From positions 583,378 through 647,377 of the forward strand of contig RHPI01002069.1 in NCBI GenBank assembly GCA_009103225.1: a stretch of DNA of 64,000 bases, read 5' to 3'. Positions within the stretch are counted from its first letter, which is position 1; each line of letters opens with the position of its first letter. The translations under genes and the position numbers were made by a program. The stretch is from Chlorokybus atmophyticus. Lineage: Eukaryota > Streptophyta > Chlorokybophyceae > Chlorokybales > Chlorokybaceae. Shown one piece after another: positions 34,301 to 51,300 of the stretch. The notes below the pieces were generated by a model. That model worked only from the letters and a program-made list of their open reading frames with translations, was not told the DNA's origin and did not search any database.

Positions 34301-35909
34301 CAGACTACAAGTTACACCTTGCCAGTTTACCAACACGTCGTTCCAAAATGGGCTCTTACTCTTATAACATCATCGCTTGGTGCAATCGGGCTGTCTTTGA
34401 TGTGTTCAATGCCGACTGTAAGCGGGTCCTCGCCCTCAACTGTCGTACGCAAGATGCGCTGTCTTCCCAGCAGCAACATGGTTCCCACTTCTGTGCTCTC
34501 CTTGATGTGCTGAAAGCCAATGACCTGAAAGAATGGTCGTCAGCACATGCTGTCACGGCAACAGCACCATGATTACTCGCAGTGCAAATATGCACCTGAG
34601 AAAAGGTTCCGACACGAAAGAGATGGCCGGCGGGATCTCCCGCATCAAGCTGGTCTTCCGGCCGTTTCAGGAAAGCCCCCACGTAGGGGTGGCCTTCCTT
34701 GAACAACTCTTGAGCTCGCGTGTACAGCTTTGCATCCTGCATTAACAAAAGCATATGTTACAAAACTGGAGATGAAATTACGAGTTACTGCAACATTGCA
34801 AGCATACATGGCAAGTAGGTAATATATGACCTGGCTGACCTGTATGAACACTGGATTGATGTGGCTGTGCGGCATCAAAGGTCGCCTGATAAGGGGCACG
34901 GCGAGCACCTACAAGCATAATAAACAAATCACTAATTGAGTGTTCAACTGCGCCGAACTCTACTTACAATGACTGACATATACAGAGCGGCACCGCAGAT
35001 TGCTTGGCTACTTCTAAGCCAATTGGCATACGAGTAAACGCACCTTGCGATACTTGTCAATTTTGGGTGCTGACTGCGGTATGAGCGCATTGATGAGCCT
35101 GGCCGTGATGGAGCTATCATCGGAGATCTCATGACCACCACTGCATATGTGCCCGCGTCAATAGCGTAAAAGAGACGCATGAGGCATGCAACAGTTTTAT
35201 GTACGTCAAGGCACAAATGGCAGTAGAACAAACAAACTTGTGCACTGTTGCAAACTGCTGCAGCCATACAAGCAGTCGGGAGAAAGTGGGTTCTTACATG
35301 TACACAACCGTAAGAGCTTTTACATCCACAAATATTGTTGTATAGGTAGCATGTAGCAGCCATCATGGGAATGTAATGAATGACTGTACAACACAACGCA
35401 TCAAGTTGTCGAACCATTTGCGACATCCCAAGCACAAAACACAACTCGCAACAGAAGCGACAATCTCACAGCACCAAGGCTACCATAATTATGCAGTTTG
35501 TGTACGCACGCATGCGCAGCAACCAAAATGTGTAGTTCCTTGCAGCGCAGCTCTGGCAAAGCAACCAGCAGCAGCCGATTGCAGGCAAACAAAACTTGTT
35601 GAGTGCGTAGCTTTTTTATTATGCAACAAACCCAAAACCGGTAGCTGTCGCGTCGTGGATAATATGTGTAGACGTAATGATAAGATACTGATTTTAGTTA
35701 CTGATTATTTTAGTACTGACAAACCGCACTCACAGCTTTTTCCCGCCGCCACTCTTGGACTCGTCGTCCCCATCCTCGCCACCACCTCCAGTGCCACCTT
35801 CAGAGGAAAAGGCCCTACACAGCGCCAAGCTCCCTCGACCGTCGCCGCCGCCTGCATGCCACCAGCAGCGGGGGCGCAGCGCCCCCGCCGCCCCTCTCCG
35901 CAACAACAT
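31324..35909 (-). CDS. LON1: ATP-dependent Lon protease, mitochondrial type
   Basis: The ATG at 35909 starts an Arg-rich presequence ([17 protein letters not shown], with CRAFSSEGG) then an acidic/Gly-rich linker. N-terminal LON substrate domain exons span about 33.8-35.2 kb. The AAA+ module has Walker [13 protein letters not shown] (about 33195-33230) and Walker [12 protein letters not shown] (about 32915-32945). The protease domain has the catalytic Ser in KDGPSAG (31644-31642) and Lys in GGVREK (31515-31513), 43 residues apart as in bacterial Lon. The stop is TAG at 31326-31324. Lon degrades damaged and regulatory proteins in the mitochondrial matrix. Plastid targeting cannot be excluded. 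The frame is intact and introns are numerous. It shares a 400-bp divergent promoter with the EF-hand/TPR gene. Confidence 0.93.
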
Positions 35910-36309
35910 CGCCAACACTCCCGCGAAGAAGGAAACCCTAACCCTAACCCTAATCGCACCACTCTTCTAGCCTCGCTTGTACCCGTACCACGGTACATTG
36001 AACGAGATTCGAGAAGGAAGAACCCAAAGCATTGATTCCGCGTGTCAATCTTGGCAGGCATCCACGTCGTCCAGCTCGCATCGTTCGACGGCAAACGTAT
36101 GCCGTCCGATGGGTCAACGCTGGCCAGATTGGGACTCGTCACAGGCCCGGGGGTCACGTGATGGTGCGCTAGAGTTAGAGCCGTGTGCAGCAGAGTGAGA
36201 GTGAGACAGAGCAGACAAACACAAGGACAACAAGCAGGGCGGCGAAGGAGGCGACTAGGGCGGCAAGAAGGACAGGGAGGGAGAGAGGTTCCTGCGCCGC
36301 CTCGCCTCC
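35910..36309. promoter_or_regulatory. Bidirectional promoter with tandem telo-box
   Basis: This separates the divergent Lon and EF-hand/TPR starts. At 35933-35953 there are three tandem CCCTAA units preceded by AA, 24 bp upstream of the Lon ATG, within its likely 5' UTR. This is either an interstitial telomere-like seed or a regulatory telo-box array. Confidence 0.6.
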
Positions 36310-40958
<4,649 letters not shown>

Positions 40959-41686
40959 ACATAATCGTCACGAAGTGCAGCCATCAAGCTGCAAGTGAAT
41001 TGTGTTGTACAAGTCCCGGGCTTGTGTGGAGCCATTGACATTATTGCAAAGCGGTGCATTCTTTGAGTGTATTACAGCGATTGTTTATGTACTTAGCCTG
41101 TACTGTTTATTCAGCTGCTGTGCTGACTTCAGCACAGCGCCTGCGTGTTTCTCAATGTAACGCAGTGCAATTGCCATGGTCGTCAAGTATACACACAAGC
41201 AGCTAGGACACCTGCATCGACTATGCCTTGCAACCATGTACAACTTGTGCACTTGTTATATGACATGGATGATGTCCGTTGAGACATGACATACCAAGAG
41301 CACTTCATTTACCCAAAAGAAACTTATGGCGGCACAATGCCAGGTACACCTTCTAACAAGCTCATTGACCATCCTCCTGCTACTTTTGGCCGGAATCTTA
41401 TTGCCAAGCATGAATAAAATACTCAGACTCAGACTCAGACTCAAAGCCTCATCAGCCAAGGCAACATCCTGTTTCGTATTTAACACGTGCTCCTTCCAGC
41501 TTTGATAGTTGCAGGCACCATGCAGTGAAAGGTTGGACTCGTGGGTGCATGTAGACCCATACAAGGGTGGTGTTGGCTCTGCAACCATCTTCTGCTTCAA
41601 GTCCACAGTCTGCGTGCAGTTGGCAGCCCAGCCAAAAGGTCTTGGCTTCAAGCAATCATGTCGCGTGCAACGCGGTGTTGCACCTA
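40959..41686. other. Intergenic between EF-hand/TPR and CYP51 genes
   Basis: These are 3' flanks of two converging genes. A small tandem run of ACTCAG units is at about 41411-41434. Nothing else is recognised. Confidence 0.5.
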
Positions 41687-43587
41687 TCATCTCGACAGCG
41701 GCTGCAGCTTTCTCCTCTTGTATCTGATGACACAGGGTGGTTTTGGGCCAACCACCATAGACTCATAGTCTGGCTCGGGTAGGGGTGAGACGAGCTCGAG
41801 CTCAAAGTTCCTCAGTATAACGCTCCAGATGGTCTTAATCTGCATGTAGGCGAAGTTTTCTCCCATGCATCCGTGTCGGCCACCTCCGAATCCGATATAG
41901 GCGAAGGCTCCAGCCTTCTTGTCCTCCTCGCGGCCTTCCGTGAAGCGGTCAGGGTCGTAGGCGTCGGGGTTGGTGTAGACGTGCGGGAGGCGGTGTGCGA
42001 AGGCGGGGGACGTTGCCACAATCGTGCCGGCGGGGATGGAGTAGCTCCTGCCCTCCGCGGTGGTGACATTGAAGGGATTGTGCGTGTACCTCAGCAGCAT
42101 GATGAGAGGGGGGTAGAGCCTGACCACCTCTTTCACGGCGCGGTGGAGGCAGTCCATCTTGCTGAGCACGTCGTAGTCCAACACATCCCCGTGGTCTCGC
42201 ATGACGCGGCGCTGCTCCTCCACAATAGCGGGGAGGTACTTGTCCCCGGCGGCGAGGAGTAAGAGTCCCGTCCACGTGGACGTGATGGCGCTGGTGTGCT
42301 GGCCGGCAAACAGCGTGGCAATAAGGAGACCCGTAATCTCTTCTTCATTAGTGGCGCGTCCGTCCTTGTAGCGGGCGTCGATGTAAGCTTGTAGGATATC
42401 AGGTTCAGATACTCCCGAGGCTCGCCTGGCTTGTATGACCTTCTTGAAGAGTCTGCCAAGCTCAGCACGCGCGCGGTCACGACGCCGATGCGCGGGGATG
42501 GGCAGATAGGGAGCGAGCACGCTGATGGGGAGCATGCCGAGGTCGAGGTCGTGGAACAGAGCAGACACCTGCTCAAACATGTTCTCGCGCACCTCACGAC
42601 CAAGAAGACAACGGCTCGCCGTCAAGATGATCAGGTGGCTCAGCTCGTCCTTCAGGTCCACCTCGCCCTCGTCCGCCCACTTGCTGAAAAAGGCCTGTTT
42701 CAAGCAGCAGTTGGTTGCTATAGAGTAACACACATGCGCACGTGTTACAAGTGCGGCACAAGAATACGAAGTCACCTGAACACACAAGCACGCCCCCAGC
42801 GCACACGCGTGCGCGCGCACACGCATATGCGCACAAAAGCAGCAAATCAAAGAGTGCCATGCTTAAAGAACACTGGTCTTCGACAATGCAATATACCTGA
42901 GCTTCTGTGACCATCATGCCAACATAGCTGTACAGCCTGCCCGTGCGCAGCGCGTCCGAGAAGAAACGTATCTGCTCCCCGCGCACCACGTGATCCACGT
43001 CAAACACAACCCCTGGTCCAAAAGTGGGCACACTGTAGCCGTACACCTCCTTCTGGCTGAGCTCCATGTCAGGCGCCTGTGCAAGTGCAAACACAAAGTG
43101 CTCAAGTAAGCTCTGTCTGTCTCTTTTTGTTTTGTTACAGGTTTCGTTCTGTTCTACAGTTTTCTCTTTATCCTGCTGTTCTGTCCGCATGAGTCGTGCA
43201 AATCTGCATGCTCCTGGCTGCCTTGATTGCAACGAACCGTGATCAACAAATATGAGCACCATGCAAGGATAATGGTGCTTGTACCTTGAAGAAATGGGGG
43301 CTGACGGAGGGGCCGATAAGGAAGGTGATGCGCTTGTGCAAGACAAAGACAGAGAACACCTCGCCGTAGCGGTCGTAGCCCTCGCGCATGAGCTTCATAG
43401 GGCCAGCGATGAACTTCAGCACGCCGCCGACGACAGGCACGCCATGCAGCACAGGCGGCGTAGGCAGGGCGCCCTTGCCGCCTGACCTACGGAGCAGCAA
43501 GCCCACCGCTGCCAGTGCCAGCGCACCCGCAACCAACACGTACGCCAAGTTCCCTGCTAGCAGACCCTCTCCCGCAGCGCCCGCCAT
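41687..43587 (-). CDS. CYP51G1: Sterol 14-alpha-demethylase (CYP51G)
   Basis: Three exons are seen: 43587 to about 43285, about 43078-42898, and about 42693-41687. The N-terminus has a membrane anchor (YVLVAGALALAAVGLLL) followed by PTPPVLHGVPVVGG. The I-helix is AGQHTSAITSTWTGLLLLA, the CYP51 variant with His-Thr-Ser. ExxR lies in KEVVRLYPPL. The heme-binding loop is FGGGRHGCMGENFAYMQIK (Cys is the axial ligand). The C-terminus IRYKRRKL is typical of plant CYP51G. It removes the 14-alpha-methyl group of obtusifoliol-type sterol precursors at the ER. The length of about 500 residues is normal. The stop is TGA. The start is the ATG giving the anchor; the upstream frame lacks coding character. 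Confidence 0.93.
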
Positions 43588-45597
43588 TGTGGCCGCCGAC
43601 GACCACGCCCACCTCCACCACCTCACCGCCGCCAGCACCACCTCACCGCCGCGACGATGCCAGCTGGCAATTGCCGCTAGCACTATAGCTGAACGAGCGG
43701 GAAATCTGTTGGCGTGCGCACTGCGGCGCAGCGGGTAAAGACCACAGCCGGGCGTCGCGCCGGAAAAGCGCGGGAAACCAGCCAACGTGGAAGTTTTCTA
43801 CAGCAAGTCATCAGTGGTGTAATTACACTTGCATGAATGTCATGGCCCAAAGTCCCATGGGCCATGTCTGCTTGCAAATGCGGTAGTTGCATCGCCAAAG
43901 CTGGTATTCTACGTATTGAACAACAAAACTGACAACTACATAAGTTACAAGCAGTATTTCAGCTGTTGACCATGTGTGATGACGCACTAACTACAGCGTG
44001 TAATCAATTAGCGTTAAATGGTAGAGTCGATTAGTTCAAACGAGGGTGAGTAGTGGCGGCATGTTTTTGGGATATGAGGCCTAGCCCGACCTCGTACCGC
44101 CAAAAACGCGCCCGTTTTAACCACTAACAGTACTGCAATTGCACCGAATCGCTCGCGATTTTTGAAAGCCGTCGACAAGCAATTGTCGCCGGGATAGTTT
44201 TCAGCATCTTTTATGCATCTCTGCAATGCTTGGCCAATCCGCTGCCTTTTTCAGCAACGGCTGTTGTCACCGTTGTGATCCCATTTGATCAAATTCATGC
44301 GTGACCAAATGGTGGCATAACGGTGCGATTTCTTGTTTAATTCAATCTTAACGTTAAGGCAATTCAGGTTAGCATTATTTTTATGGTTGTAACCTTGGCA
44401 TACTTAATGAATATCTTATTTAGATTATTTTCAGAGTGGCATCTAATACAGGCAACAATCGGAATGCTTTATAAGCTACAATCTACAAGCTACAATGACA
44501 TGGCTTGCGCGACGGCACGTGAGGCATTGATGTGGTTTATTGGGAGCAATATATGGATGCTCCTACTTCCGCCTCAATCTTATATGAAAGGCAGAATCCT
44601 TACCTCTGAAAAACGCTCGCTAAATTTGCATTGAAATAGTTTGTCATGAAGTTGCAAGCATATGCGCAAACATGCGTTAACGCACTCGCTTTTTGATGAA
44701 ATACTGTTTGTCACTAATTGAGCACGTTAACATACAGTTCTATTTTTACACAAACTGATGTGATCATAGCATTTTGATATGGCAACGTCACAACTTGTGC
44801 TGGGGCTTGAGCGTCTAGGTTATGAAAAGACAAAAGCGTCAATATTCATGCGTGCAAGTTATTAGTCCTCCAAATGATGTTGGCCATTTTGAGGTGCCAT
44901 GGACATGAAAACAAAGTACTTTAGCCTATTTCATATCTTCGGTGGGTAAGTGTTCTGACGTGTATGACGTGACACTGACAGGTGCACGATTAATTATCAG
45001 GCCACCGAAAATATTAAAAAGACAACAGTAATTGATAAATGCACCTACCGATTACGCGTCATTAGGGAATCAATGTATGAACAATAGAAGGATTGAAAAC
45101 CGCTTAGCTAACCGTTTATTAGCCTTTTGTATATGAATATGATTTCGTTTTTTAAAACCAACATTTTCAAGCAAGCAGAGCATAAATTATTGCTGAATAC
45201 AAGAAACTGCACCTTACCTGAATTTATTTATTCTTATTATTCTCAAGTTTACTATTAGCAGTTACAAGTGGCAATGAGCAGTGGATCACAAATGAGGATG
45301 TCAATCAACAGGGTAAACCGCAATAACATTAAGTAGAAGATGTCCATATTGTTGTAAAGTCAAACCAACCTCAGCTTAGCAAAATCTCAACAACATTGAC
45401 AATAGTCTCTCATGCATAATGATTGTTGATTGGTTAAACATATAAGGCTATTGTTGAAGTTGGTTGCTACCGCAGTGTGTGCAATCAGTATGATATCATA
45501 TTTCACTGCTCATGATATTTATTATTATGCGTAGTGATCAAACAGGTTTAGTAAAATTCGTCCTCATTGCCATCGCCAACTTTGTCAGTTTTGCAAT
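43588..45597. other. Intergenic, AT-rich from about 43.8 kb
   Basis: This is the promoter side of CYP51G, then AT-rich DNA with only short chance frames. No RNA gene or repeat stands out before 45598. Confidence 0.45.
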
Positions 45598-45829
45598 TGA
45601 GCTTTTCTTTATGGCCCTCCTCATGTCTAATACAGCCTTGCAATGCAATATATACACTTTGTATAGTGTATTCCGTCGTAGACAATGAGGGCATACACTT
45701 GGAGTCATAGTCGAATGTTAAGACAATTATCCACCAATGATAATGCGCTTCTCCTTGCGCCTTTTTTCGGCAAGATATCATTAAAATATGCGCAGGGTGC
45801 ATTGGGTGTGGGAGGTTTGCGAATACCCA
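45598..45829. repeat. Dispersed repeat, left half, interrupted by the chromovirus
   Basis: This resembles 53020-53190: shared AATACAGCCTTGC, TTCTCCTTGCGCCTTTT, and GCATTGG.TGTGG.AG. The family continues on the far side of the LTR element at 52798-52870 (CATCCAAGTAGGCATT.GCTG), so the retrotransposon is inserted into it. Confidence 0.65.
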
Positions 45830-46341
45830 TGTAACGGGAGCAATAATAATAGGGGTATTATTGCTACCTGAATAACACATTTTGTATGAATAAGTATTTA
45901 AATATGCTTATTTATACCTCTTTTCTACGGTTCCTCGCTTATTAAAGGCTATGATGCTTTATCATAGCTTAAATAAGTCCCAATGGGTGTAGAACCGCTT
46001 ATTCAAGCCTATTTAGTGTCACATTTGATATAATGTGATCACTATCTCGTTAGGTACCTTACGATAGGTATCTTTGGATAGGTACCTTATCTGAGCTGTG
46101 ATTGGCTCACGCTAGATTTCCTAACCTACCCTATCTGTAGGGTCGATGTCTAGTTGTGAGTTAATTATCGAGAGTTATATAGTTGATATACTCTTGATAT
46201 AAAAGGTCACATCAATCTGATGTGGGGACTTTCAGTTCTCTGCTCAGTGGCGGCCACGCCGTCGAAAGGCTTGTCATAGGCGGTGTGGGTGTTGGGGTAG
46301 AGGATTGAAGGGGCATCACCGGCGACGGTGGTGCTGTTACA
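45830..46341 (+). repeat. 5' LTR
   Basis: 512 bp from TGTAACGGGAGCAATAATAA to GGTGGTGCTGTTACA. It includes a likely TATA region (GAGAGTTATATAGTTGATAT and then TATAAAAG near 46198). Confidence 0.95.
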
Positions 46342-46362
46342 TTGGTATCCAGGAGCTGGTGG
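46342..46362 (+). promoter_or_regulatory. Putative primer-binding site
   Basis: TTGGTATCCAGGAGCTGGTG starts directly after the LTR. TGGTATC is the usual start of a site complementary to a Met tRNA 3' end, but the following bases deviate, so the primer tRNA is not certain. Confidence 0.5.
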
Positions 46363-46519
46363 GTGACGTGGGTACTTATAGGGGGCGGCGACCTGCTTTC
46401 GGCCAATCAGAAGGCGTCGGCGGCGGCCTCCCATTCGTCCACGCAGCCCAAGCTTCAAGTTTGCTTCCCTGCGCTACCTCCACGTTGAAGCCACCTATCA
46501 AAGAGGCGGCCTCTCCACG

Positions 46520-47015
46520 TGTGAGGTACCATCACACGTCGGTGACTTGCCTGCTTGCCTGCTTGTCAGCTGCTTGCCAGGTGCTTGCCAAGTGCACGTG
46601 TGTACTTTCATGCACATCACACAGTGGCTTGCCAGTGCACTATCATTGCTTGCAGTGATTGCCTGTCATTGCTTGTAGTGATTGCCTGTCATTGCATGCG
46701 GTGATTGCTTGTCATTGTGCTTGCCAGTGCATGTCACAGTTAGTCACCGTGCGGCTTGCCTGTTGCATGCCTGTGGCTTGCCTGTTGCATGCCTGTGACG
46801 TACCTGTGACCTGCCAGTGGCTTTGCCGGGTCGTTTGACCCGGGTCCGTAAGTTCCAAACCAAACTGTTCCCAAACCCTCCCCCTCTGGCTTCGGCCTGG
46901 AGATCGGGACTTGGTTAGGACAGTTGTGGGGAGGTTCCAGGACAATCTGTTCCCAAACCCTGTTAGTCTGAAACCCTCCCCCTCTGGCTTCGGCCTGGAG
47001 ATCGGGACTTGGTTG
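46520..47015 (+). repeat. Short tandem and direct repeats in the chromovirus leader
   Basis: About three units of a 23-25 bp TTGCCTGTCATTGCTTG-type repeat lie at 46645-46718. A direct repeat of about 44 bp (starts ACCCTCCCCCTCTGGCTTCG) is at about 46875 and 46974. They lie in the untranslated leader between the primer-binding site and gag. Confidence 0.7.
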
Positions 47016-47215
47016 AGGACAACACAGGGTTAGGACATTCTGGTCCCACTCAGACTTGTTCTGTTTGGTGACACTCCAGATCCAACCTTTCCTATTTTGG
47101 GACTGATTTGGACTCTGTTTGGGACTTTTACAACTTGGGGTCATTTTGATCCTCTCGTTAAACCTGGTCCATTGGTGAGGTTCTCACCATCCCATTCTGC
47201 CTGTTTTGCAGGCAA

Positions 47216-48391
47216 ATGGAAGAAAACTCGGTGCCCACCTCAAAAGGGGAGAGCTCAGAAAAAGAGCAACTTTCCCGTGAGGAGGAATTTCCATCCATGG
47301 AAGATATTCCGAATCCGGATGATGCACCTGATGAGTCTCAAGCTGCTAAAGCTGCGGAAGCTTCAGTGGATGATAGATCCCCTCGAATATTCCCTGAGTT
47401 TTCTATTCGCATGACACAGCAGAACTTGATGGAGCATTTCCTTAGCACCTATGATCAGGACCCTCGTGAGGCAATTGTCTCATTCGTGAACTTTCTCTTC
47501 CTATTGGCAGAAAAAGTTTCAAAGCTCACCACCTTTATGGGGCGAGATTGGGAGGGGCAGATGGGTGAAGGCAAACGTGTTCTGAATATGATCGAGCGTC
47601 TGCAGCGTGCTGACGGTGGTCCACCTGTTCAAGCACTTGCTCGTCCTGCCGAGTTTGTTCCCAACAAGCAAGCGGCCATCTTCGACTGGCTTGTGAAGTT
47701 GCGACACTATGTCAACTCCCTTCACATTTCTGAGGAGGGGAAATTGCGTGTAGCTGAGTTGCTGATCCCAAACGATGCTTTGGCAGAGTGGTACCGCCGT
47801 AAGCAACGGGATACCAACCTCGGGCGGGAAGTAAATCAGTTGTGCTTTTTCATGGAGCAGCGCTATGGTGGCGCAGATCCTGCCCAGGTTGCTCGCAACC
47901 AGCTGCACAACCTGCGTCAGAACGGGCGTCCGGTTCAGCAGTATATCCAGGATTTTCAGTCGTTTGTCAGCAAGATCAATGCTGGCAAACTACCTATCAG
48001 TGATGCTGATCAGCTGGATATGTTCAGGCGTGGCTTGGACACAGATCTCGTGCAGCATGTGGCCGTCAACCCCGCGAGTTTGCAAGAGTGGGCCTCGACG
48101 GATTTACCAATGCTGATGCAGATGGTTGCTGCTGTGGACAGTGTAAAACGCTCTCACGCCAACATGCAAACCACGGCAAAAGAGGCAGCCCCGGTTTCAG
48201 CTGCAAAGCGCCCGGCCACTGGCAACAAACCTTTTGTGAAAAAGGCGAAACCATCTCATCCTGCTGGCCCCTACAATGCGGCCAAATCCATCATCACTTG
48301 CAGTTTCTGCAAGAAGACAGGTCATGGGGAGGCTAAGTGCTATGCAAAACAGAATGCACAGAAGGCCAAGCAGCAGAGAGACAAGAAATAG
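47216..48391 (+). CDS. gag: Gag of the chromovirus
   Basis: 391 codons from ATG 47216 to TAG 48389. An acidic N-terminus precedes the capsid-like retrotransposon Gag domain (AEWYRRKQRDTN, LCFFMEQRYGGADPAQVARN, LHNLRQNGRPVQQYIQDFQ). A CCHC zinc knuckle lies near the C-terminus (CSFCKKTGHGEAKC). The terminal TAG is in the same frame as pol, with only the codon GAA between it and the first pol codon counted here. Confidence 0.95.
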   Translation: MEENSVPTSKGESSEKEQLSREEEFPSMEDIPNPDDAPDESQAAKAAEASVDDRSPRIFPEFSIRMTQQNLMEHFLSTYDQDPREAIVSFVNFLFLLAEKVSKLTTFMGRDWEGQMGEGKRVLNMIERLQRADGGPPVQALARPAEFVPNKQAAIFDWLVKLRHYVNSLHISEEGKLRVAELLIPNDALAEWYRRKQRDTNLGREVNQLCFFMEQRYGGADPAQVARNQLHNLRQNGRPVQQYIQDFQSFVSKINAGKLPISDADQLDMFRRGLDTDLVQHVAVNPASLQEWASTDLPMLMQMVAAVDSVKRSHANMQTTAKEAAPVSAAKRPATGNKPFVKKAKPSHPAGPYNAAKSIITCSFCKKTGHGEAKCYAKQNAQKAKQQRDKK

Positions 48392-48394
48392 GAA

Positions 48395-51300
48395 TTGTCC
48401 GTGGTTGGTAGCTTAGTCGAGCAGAACGACTTTAAAAACTCTGTACTTCTTGATAAAGTTTCCTCTCTTTGCGATGTATCAGATGTATGGACTGATATGA
48501 GCACACCACCTGTGTTGAGAAATGCAAACGGTTGTGTTTTAATCAATGTTCCATTCTCTGAATTAGTAACTGCTGTTAAGCACTTACACGAGTTGCAATT
48601 ACAACATGCTGTCACTGCATGTGTAGTTATCCCTCGATATCATGGCCCGTGGTCGCGATTGTTGAAAGGGGGAGAAGTAATCATGCAACTCTCACGCAAA
48701 GATACAGGAGCTTCACCGTTGCAAGTGATCTTTATCAAGTCTGCTACCAATCACGGCACTCCGACATTAGCTACATTTGATGGTCACTCAGTGCCACTCA
48801 AATGGAGATTTGAGAGTCAACTTATGGGTACACCATGTACAGCATTGATTGATACTGGTGCAAACCATAACTTTGTTGAACATGCTTGGGTGAAACGTAA
48901 TAACATTCCTTTCACACCAGTCACGTCATATGTACGTGCTGCTGGTTCCACTCTCAATGCAATGGGAGAGGTAAAAGGGCGTTTTGTTATTAATGGCCAT
49001 ATAACCCGACCAGCCTTCATCGTGGTGGATATTGGTATCCCCGGGGTGGATGTTGTTTTAGGGGAACAATGGCACACTGAAGCAGGTTTACAATTAGACT
49101 CTCGAGCCAATACGTGCACCCTTCGTAAAGGGAAACGTAGGATGACTTTAACAGCATCTGTACTCGCACGTATACCACGCGATAATGTTCCGCTCCTCTC
49201 TGCTATGCAATTGAAACGTTGCATGCGTAAACGTGAGGAAGTATACTTACTGCACTTACGACAGGTGGAAACACCTGCTGAACAGGCTATCAGTGACCCT
49301 GTGGTGCAGTCACTTACGGAACAATACGCAGATGTATTTCAGGATGAACTCCCAGAGTTGCCTCCCGATCGAAACATACATCATACCATTCCGTTAGAGG
49401 AGGGGGCAAAGCCACCTTGGCGGCCTATATACAGGCTAAGTCCCTTAGAACACGCGGAGATGGAAAAACAGCTCAAAGAGTTATTGGACAAAGGTTTAAT
49501 AACAAAGAGCATATCTCCTTTTGGTGCACCAATTTTGTTTGTGCCCAAAAAGAATGGCAAGCTACGCATGTGTATTGATTACCGTGCGTTGAACAAGGTC
49601 ACTGTGAAAAACAGATACCCTTTGCCTCGGATTGATGATTTGTTTGATAAGCTGTCAGGTGCAACAGTGTTCAGCACGCTGGATTTGACCAGTGGTTATC
49701 ATCAAATCAAAATCCACCCGTCGGATATACAAAAAACTGCATTTCGCACCCCACTAGGACACTTTGAGTATAAAGTGTTACCATTTGGGTTAACAAATGC
49801 ACCGGCTACATTTCAGACAGCAATGAACGCGGTATTTGCTGATGAATTGTACAAGTTTGTACTGGTATATCTAGACGACATTATTGTGTTCAGCAAAACC
49901 CGGGAGGACCACCACAGGCATGTGGAATTGGTTCTAGCTAAGTTACGCGAACACAAATTCTATGCCAACCTGTCCAAATGCAACTTTGCAAAGGATGAAC
50001 TACCCTTTTTAGGGCATGTGATTGGCAAAGAAGGATTGAAACCAGATCCTCAAAAGGTGTGTGCGGTAAAGGATTGGCCACCACCCAAGGATGTACATCA
50101 GTTACGTGCTTTCTTGGGGCTAGCCAATTATTTCCGCAAGTTCATGCGAGCATATTCTGGCATGGCAAACCCTTTAACATCTTTACTAAGAAAAGATGTT
50201 AAATTTGTGTGGACGGAGGCACACGAGGTTGCTTTTACACGCATTAAAGATGCATTAACACAAGCCCCTGTGTTAGCCTTCCCCGACCACACCAAGCCTT
50301 TTGTGGTGATCAGTGATGCTTCCACCATTGGGTGTGGGGCAGTCCTTCTACAAGATGACAGACCATGTGCATATGAAAGCAGAAAGTTCATTCCTGCTGA
50401 ACGTAATTACACAACCACTGAGCAGGAATTGCTCGGGGTGGTGCACGCGCTGCGCACATGGCGTTGCTACTTGGAAGGGGTGGAGTTTTCAGTGATTACT
50501 GATCACAACCCGCTCACATTCTTTCATACGCAACAAAATCTGTCGAGGCGGCAAGCTAGGTGGAATGAATTCATTTCTCGTTTCACTTTCACTTGGCAAT
50601 ACCGTCCGGGTCGCACCAATGTGGCGGATCCACTAAGTCGCAGCCCTGCTCTTTTGGCACTTACGCGCTCTCGAAGTACGCGTAATGTACAACAGCCTGA
50701 AGATCCTTTCTTAAAGGAAGTGTCCGCAGGTTATAACTCAGATGTTTGGTTTAGCAGTCAAACCAACTTGCAACAGCTTACTGCTGTTAGCAATCTGTGG
50801 TATAAAGGGGAGCAGTTGGCAATTCCCAACTCGGGCGACTTACGTAAGCAATGCTTACATTCAGTGCATGACCCGCCGTATGCTGGGCATTTGGGGAAAC
50901 ACAAAACACTCAAATCTGCGCAACAGTTATACTGGTGGCCGTCAATGTCAGCTGACGTGGATCAATATGTTCGCACATGTGACGTGTGTCAACGTAATAA
51001 GCCACTACGACAAAAACAAGCGGGATTGCTTAAACCATTGGCAATTCCAGAACAAAAGTGGGATAGTGTCAGTATGGATTTGATTACTGACCTACCTGAA
51101 ACAGCAGCTAAATACACTGCTATTGTGGTTTTTGTCGACCGTTTGACTAAAATGGTGCATTTTGCCCCGTGTTGCACAACTGTAAGTGCACGGGACTTGG
51201 CACACTTATTTGTGTCCACGGTCTTTCGCGTTCACGGTATACCGCGTGAACTTGTCACAGATCGTGATCCTCGTTTTGTCTCCAAGTTTTGGCGAGAAGT

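Noticed and set aside
42594-43346. Minus-strand open frame spanning CYP51 introns
   Set aside because: It is intron read-through between the real CYP51 exons.
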